Made by a program: the position numbers and the translations under genes. From Trematomus loennbergii (Eukaryota > Chordata > Actinopteri > Perciformes > Nototheniidae), in assembly GCA_012861695.1 (NCBI GenBank), contig JAAOOA010000027.1, positions 13,310,643 to 13,374,642 on the forward strand: a stretch of 64,000 nt of DNA, in the 5' to 3' direction. How positions within the stretch are numbered: the stretch's first letter is position 1; every line of letters starts with the position of its first letter. Under the pieces are notes generated by a model, which had not been told where the DNA came from, searched no databases, and was given only the letters and a program-made list of their open reading frames with translations. This document shows, piece by piece, positions 56,479 to 64,000 of the stretch.

Positions 56479-59400
56479 AATCATGAACATTTTGCTTGTG
56501 GGGGATATTTAGGTTAATCTGTCAGAGTCTGGTAAAACCTCTGATCTATGAAAGCACCTCAAGTGAAATGTGATTGTGCCACCCACTGACTGTGGATGAT
56601 AGTATCTTGATATATCAGAAAGCATGTGTACTTACACAAGAGCTTATTCCAAACCACACCCTGTGATACACATCTATCCTGCAACATGTGTTCTGGGTTT
56701 ATCTGCCTGCGGTACACGGTGGGCAATGTGTGCAAGTCAGATAGCATAAGATTGGCAGCTTGGTATTTAATCACTCCTGCACTTCCTTTAACCATAGTAT
56801 TTGAAAATGTATTAAAAGAAAGCAAATGAACATCAGATCTTAAGCTGAGCAGGGATTGGATGCAGGGCTGTGCTTTCAGACAGATTTATTCAGAGTTGCT
56901 TAACCCTGCTGTTAAGTTGCCAAACCAGGGATGTGACCACGCGAAAGTGTGTGGAAATGTTCTCTTTTGCATTGGGCCAGCGAGGGGAACTGCCAGTCTG
57001 GTGATAATTATAGTATTGAGAGATGACGGGAGACTAAACTAATTAACATCTAAGGACCATGTCTGTTAAATGAACTGCTCAAACAAATAGACTAAATAAA
57101 CTCAACCAGCAAGCGCACTCAAGCTCACCCTAGTCTCCTCTTCACTGTTACTGCACAAAACACAGTGATTGTGTTTTGATCTAAATAGCAAAGCCGTTAT
57201 GTTGAAAACTGGTACTTAAGGTAAATCCAAACACTGACGCTAATTATGATTCAAATCAGCATTTATTTCCACCTTTCTTCTGTGTGGAAGACATTTGAAT
57301 TTCAGTTTGCGGTCGCCATAACACATGTTTGTAGACTTTTGAGACAAAATAATTTCATTCTCAATACAAAATGTAAGATAGAAATAGTGGAAAAATGAAG
57401 TGATGTGTTCAGAATATTGTGCCATAGTGGTTAAGTGGACCTGGGAATCCCTCTGTTTACTTTCTCAGATGTAACTGGCACCATGCTGTTGTTTCTCTTT
57501 GCTTTCTGCTTTTACAGCCCTGTAATGGAAAACCTCTAAATAACCTGTTTTATTCAGCTTTATAAATGAAAAAAAAGTGTTGCTTCAAATGATGAACAGT
57601 GATGCTTTTCAACAGGAATGGGCCTGAGACTCTTTGAATGACGTATAAGGAGAGCTGTTCTAAGAATGTCATAACTTAGTATTCAGAAATTACACAGTAT
57701 GATCTTCAGACTGTCATTGCACAGTGTTCATTGTGTCTGAGCAACAGCTTTAACTCTCCTCTTTTGGTACAGCTTGTGAGCTTCTCTGTATTACTCTCTC
57801 TCAAATAAGTGTATTCTCTATCCACCCTAAAACGTTTCCCTGCTCACTCCTTTCTAATTCTCTGCAACCATTCTTTCTCTGTTTTTAAGGCTCTCTCCCG
57901 CCCAGCGACCCCCAGCTACTCTTTCCCTTTTCGTCCCTTTTATTCTCATGAAGTTTGCATTCCACACCTCCTCTGTAGACAGCACACAAAAGAGCAGAAA
58001 GCGCCACTCCTGACCTGTGGCAAACATTCCAGTCCCCTCGGCCCTTTCACACAGCCTGAGTCCCTTATCCTTCCAGCAGCATCAGACAGAATATGTCTCT
58101 TGTCCAATGCCACTGCAATGAGATGCCACCAACAGCAGGGCCGAAACAAATGATAGATAGTGTGAGGTACTTGCTGTGTGATCAGGAATATTACTTAATA
58201 AAATTGTTTTAAAAATCATGCACAAAAACTGTATATTTTAAGGTATACAAAAATGGTATATTCATTTTGTTAATAAATAGGTTAATATGCATTGTACATA
58301 AAAAAAAAAAAACCTGATAATCATTCAATCCATATTTAATTACGATAATTAAAAACAGAAGGCTGCAAAAAGCCCGGAAACCAGTGAATGTTCCAGGAGC
58401 ATCTGCTCATGTATCCTTAAAGTCTGTACTCAGGAAATTAACTATTAAGCTATGGAAGTTTGGTTAGAGAAGATGGGGGTGTCCTTTTCTATGACTTGGA
58501 CTTCTACAAAGAGATTACAGATATACAGATGGATGATGTGGGTTCAGGGAACATCTGGAGTGTGCTCAGAGGTGTCAGAGGGAACAGGTGAAAGCTCTGA
58601 TGAAGGATGTTGAAAAACCTGCCAGAAGGAGGGTTATGTGGGTTCAGAGGTTCAGAAGAGAAAGTATACAGGGTGAATTTTGAGGTGAAAAACGGAGGAT
58701 GGTTTAGAAAAAAAAGCATCTTGTGTGAAAAAGCATGTATGGACTTGTGTTATCTCCCCCTCTCTACTCTTTCCTCTGTCCTTCTGTGTCTTAGTGCCTC
58801 AATCTTCTGAAATTACACTGTAATAGCTTGGAGGCGGGTCAAATTCAATGGCTGTCCAGCCACCTCTTCATCATCATTCACACCTATCCCCTTTCTCCAA
58901 AGGTAAAGCCTGCCAGGTAAACCCTGACCTTACTCCAGTGACTTATTCCTTAATTTGTTTCAAATTCACTGGTGGACAGCTTTGAGACTTTTCTCTATTG
59001 AGTTTTTCAACTGTAAGTTGAATGGATTTAGTAGCAAAATAGCCCTAACGTGATTTGGTTATTTTTTGGGTCATAGTTAGATGACAGATTTTTCTTGCTA
59101 AGCATCCATAAAAATGAAAAAGGTTAACCAGCATTGGTGGATATTTGCACTCACATATTTTTTGGGGCATATGACAATGTTTTGGCTGATATTCTATTGC
59201 TATTCTGAGATCTAGTCTGCCATTATACTCAATGTTAGGTTATTCTGAAATTGTCAGAATTGCGCCTAAACTTTCCCTGTGATGCATGTTTCGCACATTG
59301 TCAGCTTGGATTTAGAGCAGCTTTATCTGACAATGCAAATTATTCTTTTATTATCTCATTGTATACTTGAGCTTTCTAGTGAGAGAAATGGGTCACAGCT

Positions 59401-59812
59401 TGGGGATGTTCTCAATAAGCAGACTTTAGCTTTGAGAGACAGCAAGAGGAAATTGGGCCTGAACTCTTAAGCTGACAGTGTGCTCTCTGTTGTCAGCATA
59501 GCATACGGTTTACCACAAGCAGTGATGATTGGATAAAGATGTTTCATTATCTATTCTAATGTGTTGTGCTTATATATGCATTACATGTTTGAGGTTCATT
59601 CTTTTCACAGCAAGACTAAACCCTGTCTTCGCATAGTCTGCCTGCTGGTTATTAGCTAACCCTTTAAGGATCTAACCAGGACTCAAATCATTGATAAAAT
59701 ATGTCTTCCCTTCGGGAGTATTCCTTCAAGGTTTTGACTGAAAATAATAGCTACTCTTGACTCTCGATGAAAGTAACCTCAGTTTGCCCTCAGAGGAGAC
59801 ATGGCACGTTTC
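53131..59812. other. Intergenic region between col5a3 and rdh8
   Basis: No exon or RNA gene recognised. It contains a 40-bp CA repeat (56437-56476). Short open frames (for example 57809-58153) fall in pyrimidine-rich DNA and look like chance. Confidence 0.55.
56437..56476 (+). repeat. (CA)n microsatellite, 40 bp
   Basis: Perfect dinucleotide repeat. Confidence 0.97.
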
Positions 59813-59836
59813 CACTACACTACACTACACTACACT
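59813..59836 (+). repeat. (ACACT)n pentanucleotide repeat, about 4.8 copies
   Basis: Perfect tandem CACTA units, 40 bp before a GT array. Confidence 0.92.
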
Positions 59837-59873
59837 TCCAGGCTGAAACACTCTGGAACCTGTCCCTGTCCAC

Positions 59874-59876
<3 letters not shown>

Positions 59877-59962
<86 letters not shown>

Positions 59963-59988
59963 TGTGTGTGTGTGTTGTGTGTGTGTGT

Positions 59989-60071
<83 letters not shown>
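59877..60071 (+). repeat. (GT)n array, about 195 bp
   Basis: GT repeat with interruptions TGGTG and TGTTGT near 59955-59990. Confidence 0.98.
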
Positions 60072-60073
<2 letters not shown>

Positions 60074-61043
60074 ATATAGTGAACTTAAAACTTCACTTGA
60101 AATGGGGGTGAGGTTAAAAGGGTTAACCAAGGGGAGGATTAAAATAGGGGAACCTGCTCATTGTGGGCTTGCCATAATGTTTAAAAGGACAGAAAGGTTG
60201 TCTTTCAGAAAGCTATCATGAATTGCACATTCTAGTTGCATCGTTACAATGTAAAATCAGGTTTCAAAAGCTGAGAGGGATCAACAGAGAATTCACCCGA
60301 CCTTAGTCCACCTGTGTGGAGCTACGTTTCAGTCACGTTTATCCGACTAATTATCTTAATTTGTAATCCTTAATCTGAGCAGAGAACATCCATCATAATA
60401 ATTCCAGCTCAATCCAATTCCTTAAACAGACCCAATTTGTTGATTGTTTCATTATCTTGTAAATGCATTAGGCATTAAGATGTGTTTTTTTCTTTGAGGG
60501 AACCAGCTACTTAAAGTTGATCGTTTTTGAGATGCAAACAGTCTAAGTAAGATGAAAAGAGAAAGGCATTAATAACTTTAGTGGTAAGTAATAAATTACT
60601 TTCAACAAATCGCTGACTCACGAATCACTCCAGATTGCTTTTTGGACATCCACACTTCACTGCTTGGGGTTATAAGGATCAGTATTAGAGTAAATAGAAA
60701 ACAAAGACCTTGCATGTGGTTGCCTAACATTAAGCAACACGTTTACACTCTGCAGATGGCCTTTAAACAGAGGGAAAAAGCCTGGTTTCAGATCTTATCA
60801 TGTGAACTTTGAACCCTTACGACATTCATCAAGAAATGTCACCATAACAGACCCTTGCTGATCACAACATTATCAAACCAAACTAAGACAGCTGATAACC
60901 AAATTCAGACCATTCTTCTTACCAATACCAACCTATGTTGATTGAATATGTGGATTACAGTGATGCAATTAGCAATATTTTTGATGAGGCATTATGCATC
61001 CGTTAAGGACTAGGGCTTCTCAAGTGTGTTGCACCGTTCATTA

Positions 61044-61057
61044 CCACCAGGTGGCAG
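61044..61057 (+). promoter_or_regulatory. CTCF-core match between col5a3 and rdh8
   Basis: CCACCAGGTGGCAG fits the vertebrate CTCF core CCASYAGRKGGCRS at every position. It lies about 0.83 kb upstream of the rdh8 start codon, in the gap between two divergent genes of unrelated expression, where an insulator is plausible. Such motifs also occur inside dispersed fish repeats, so binding is not assured. Confidence 0.5.
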
Positions 61058-61199
61058 TACAATGCAGTGCATTATGAAACTTTAAACCTTACCTTGAACT
61101 ATTATGGAAAGCATGGGATGACAAGTTATACAAATAAGTCAAGAAGATCCAAACCACAAGCAAGTGCTAGGGTTTATAGGTGTAGCAACAGCTAATAGC

Positions 61200-61200
<1 letters not shown>

Positions 61201-61237
<37 letters not shown>

Positions 61238-61280
61238 TCTTATTATTGTTATTATTGTTATTATTATAATTGTTATGATT
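61201..61280. repeat. (AAT)n followed by (ATT)n: low-complexity palindrome
   Basis: About 12 AAT units (61201-61236) are followed by TTATTATTG units, giving a self-complementary stretch about 0.6 kb before rdh8. Confidence 0.9.
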
Positions 61281-61353
61281 TGTTATGTGCATCTGTGTAG
61301 CCTATATTTATTAAAGCTCATTTGTGTTAAATTAACTATTTGTATTTTATTAT

Positions 61354-61356
<3 letters not shown>

Positions 61357-61384
<28 letters not shown>
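61357..61384 (+). repeat. (AT)n microsatellite
   Basis: About 14 AT units. Confidence 0.95.
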
Positions 61385-61387
<3 letters not shown>

Positions 61388-61890
61388 TTTTATTTAAAAA
61401 CCCTGGGCTGGATAACTTAAAGACTGTGCTAAAACTTCTAAATAAGTCCTATCAAGAATAAACTTGAATATAGTAGTAGGCTACATCAGAAATAACATGA
61501 GCTATATGAACAACACATCATGTGACTACTGTATGACTGTTAGTTATGTGTTGTTGGGGTCACCAGCTCAGAAATCAAGTAAGCACTGCCCCCTCTACAA
61601 CACGCACGTGCGCGCATGCACGACCGCACACATTTTAAAAGAATTAACTTCATTACAGGGCAAGCGGCACCTATCAAGTTTAAAATCGTGTCCTCAAGGG
61701 GTGTTTGCAATGCTACGTCTTTTTTGGTTACCGATTTTATTGAACATGTGACTGAATTAGAGGCTCACATGGCTGCGGTGGCTGCATGATCCGCTTTAGT
61801 TTTTAAAAGTCCAGTGATCGGTAGCTCCCTCGGCAGCAACCATCCAGAGCAGAGGACCGCTGAAAAACACAGCGCCTACCCGGACAAACC

Positions 61891-61996
61891 ATGGCGAACA
61901 GCGGGCAGAAAGTTGTGCTAATCACCGGCTGCTCCTCCGGCATCGGGTTACGAATCGCCGTCACGCTGGCCAAAGATGAGAAGAAGCGTTACCATG
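61891..61996 (+). CDS. rdh8: rdh8 exon 1: all-trans-retinol dehydrogenase 8 (partial, N-terminus)
   Basis: ATG in a good context (aaaccATGg) opens MANSGQKVVLITGCSSGIGL, continuing RIAVTLAKDEKKRYH, then a phase-1 donor (ATG, gtaaatg). TGCSSGIG is the TGXXXGIG nucleotide-binding motif of short-chain dehydrogenases; the sequence follows fish and human RDH8 closely. RDH8 reduces all-trans-retinal to retinol with NADPH in photoreceptor outer segments (visual cycle). Only the first 35 codons lie in the window; the rest must lie beyond 64000. Its close relative HSD17B1 shares the motif but fits less well, and human RDH8 sits next to COL5A3 as here. A TATA-like TTTTAAAAG (61800-61808) lies about 85 bp upstream. 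Confidence 0.88.
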
Positions 61997-63957
61997 GTAA
62001 ATGCGCTTTCTTCTACATTGTTTTTTGATTGGACCTATAAGTAGCAAGGCTATAACAGTGTGGTTCGCTTGTAACCCTATTCCTTGTTTACTTTCCCTGC
62101 AAAGCTCTGCTACTGCACCAACCCTCCTTTACGCACAGAGTTCGGTTGAGTGTAAAGTGCAACTCTTCGTCTAAAAGGCAAATAAGTTATGTGGTGCCTT
62201 GATATAACTACTCAACTAAGTGATATCGGATCCATATCCTTTTGTAAGGAATGGGTTTCAGTCGCCCCTTTAGTTCAACAATTATCATCTGAAAGCACAG
62301 TTTCCAGGGAAGGGCTCTGCAAGGATGCCTCTTTCCAGGCGGAATCATAAAAGGAGTCTTGTCAGTTTTCTTTCAAGTGACTTCTCCAGCACAAAGCCCT
62401 CTTTTATCGCAGTGAATTGTAGACCGCCTGCTCCGATTTAGTACCGTGTCTAATGTGCCTATAGTCCCCTCACTGGAGCGAGTGTTGAAAGGGGGACAAA
62501 GTTTGAGACCTGTACAAGCGAGGGTTCACTCTAGAGCAAGGGGCTGTTTGAAGTCTTCATTGGTGCACGGTGGATTTAGAGTGTCCCACTTTGACATTGT
62601 TGGTCCATGCGTCTCCTCTCCTTCTTCCCAGCCATCGTTAATGTCACTCCAGGAATTGGAGATCCAAAACGTTACTATCTCATGGAGCCTCAGATATAAT
62701 TACATCAGACCACCTTCCCACCCCCACCCCTGTTGGTAGGAGTTGGCCCTCAAGACCCCTGTTGTTGCTAGATGTGACTTTATACTGAATAACATAATTA
62801 GCTGTAGGCCTGCAGTCAATGTGTAAAGATTGAAACACATGATATCAACAGTGATCTTATACATTATCTTATTAAATACATGTTCGTTTTACTGCTTTCT
62901 GTTTTGCCACTCAAAGAACCACAGTGCAAGGGTTAGTAAACGTTTTTCTTTTCTTTGGATGGCCATGCGGTATCTGATTGGATTTATTACCGTGAAATAG
63001 ATGAGCAAAACCAAAGCGATTAACTGCTTCCATAACACTGGTTTGAGCACTTTTTTCACAACGTGACCTGCTTTCAATAAGGCCACCTCTGAGCAATGAA
63101 GCTGATCTGCCCTTTTCCCAGGATCTTTATGAAATCCAACAGAGATTAAATATTGCATTGTGCATAAAGTGTTAAATAGTTGCAGTAACATGCACCAAAC
63201 TCAGAATATCCCCCAAAAGACCTTTGTGTGCGCAATGCAATGTGGTTTATTCAAGAATGTTTAAGCAGCCCAAGAGTAGGCTAATTCCTGCAGGAGCCAG
63301 AAGAACAATGGATCTCTTGTTCACTTCTCTACCAATAAAATAATCTCTTTCTTGCTTCATAGACACATAGCTCTCCAATCATAAGATTATACTTAATTAG
63401 ACGTCATTAATCCATACAACAAGTTGCGACAACAAGTTGCATGACACTTAACTTCCCAAATTCTGCAACATTCTCAAAACTATTGGCTAGACTAATTTCT
63501 ATACATTATGAAATGAAACGTCAGTGACAGTGAATTGCAAATCAAAACCTCTACAGCACTGCTTCCCTCTTTTATTTATTTAGGCAACCGTGTGTCTGTT
63601 CGATGAGAATAAGATGATGGTCTACCTTTGTCTGTGAAGGACAACAGGTAGATTAAAATGATTGTGTGCAAAGAGGTTGTTTACTCCCCCTGATTGCCAT
63701 TGTGCAACACCACTGTCTCCCTTTTTGCTGCTGGATCGTGACAGACAGCAAAGTGTTAGCACGACACACAACATTAGAGAAGCCGTGAAAGTCAAGTCAA
63801 CACAGTAGTGATAGCTGCTGTCGCTTGTCATGATAAATTAATCTGCTGTGGGTTAATGTCACCCAATGTTTAAAGTTCAGGGAAAATCAATGCTATGTCA
63901 GGCGTGGTCACTGCATAGAACTTTGACCTGCACGTCTGACTCTGACACAACTGTGTG

Positions 63958-64000
<43 letters not shown>
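61997..64000 (+). other. rdh8 intron 1 (continues past the window)
   Basis: No second rdh8 exon (expected to begin with the VIATMRD-like segment) was recognised. Confidence 0.6.
63952..64000 (+). repeat. (GT)n array running off the window end
   Basis: GT repeat, cut by the window border, with one TGTTGT interruption. Confidence 0.95.

Noticed and set aside
57809..58153. 114-codon plus-strand frame upstream of rdh8
   Set aside because: Lies in pyrimidine-rich DNA, has no recognised motif and no splice partner.
60364..60957. TAATCC (60364-60369) and GGATTA (60952-60957) as CRX/OTX sites of rdh8
   Set aside because: Six-base motifs are expected often by chance, and they lie about 0.9-1.5 kb upstream; no clustering seen.

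Overview
This is vertebrate DNA, most likely from a teleost fish. The evidence is one large intron-rich gene with phase-correct GT/AG exons, (GT)n arrays of 180-240 bp, fish-type non-autonomous DNA transposons, and the fish-like start of a retinol dehydrogenase. No bacterial genes, CRISPR arrays, tRNA or rRNA genes were recognised.

Layout. About 1-11.6 kb holds no recognised gene; it has two long GT arrays and a decayed hAT-like element with a perfect 8-bp target duplication. From 52.87 kb down to 11.67 kb on the minus strand lies one essentially complete fibrillar procollagen gene. I could place 67 coding exons by splice sites and frame: signal peptide, thrombospondin-N-like (TSPN) domain, basic and acidic variable region, short helix, N-telopeptide, a 1011-residue main triple helix, and a C-propeptide. 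Its sequence belongs to the type V/XI family. The neighbouring gene, on the plus strand from 61.89 kb, is the first exon of rdh8 (all-trans-retinol dehydrogenase). COL5A3 and RDH8 are neighbours with divergent transcription in human (19p13.2, from memory), so the collagen is called col5a3 (pro-alpha3(V)); which fish paralogue (a or b) is not decided. The 67 exons match my recollection of human COL5A3.

The two genes are not functionally linked as far as is known: col5a3 encodes a secreted chain of type V collagen in extracellular matrix, and rdh8 a photoreceptor enzyme of the visual cycle. They are separated by 9 kb that contains a GT array, an AAT/ATT palindrome and a perfect CTCF-core match.

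Main points for a second look: two separate one-base deficits in col5a3 (exon 6 in the lysine-rich segment and exon 20 in the helix), each breaking the frame; a Gly-to-Ala replacement in the helix (exon 35); two long intronic GT arrays that become CA repeats in the transcript and bracket the variable-region exons; and three transposon-derived elements with visible termini or palindromes. I saw no sign of an undescribed multigene system; this is a normal collagen locus with local oddities.
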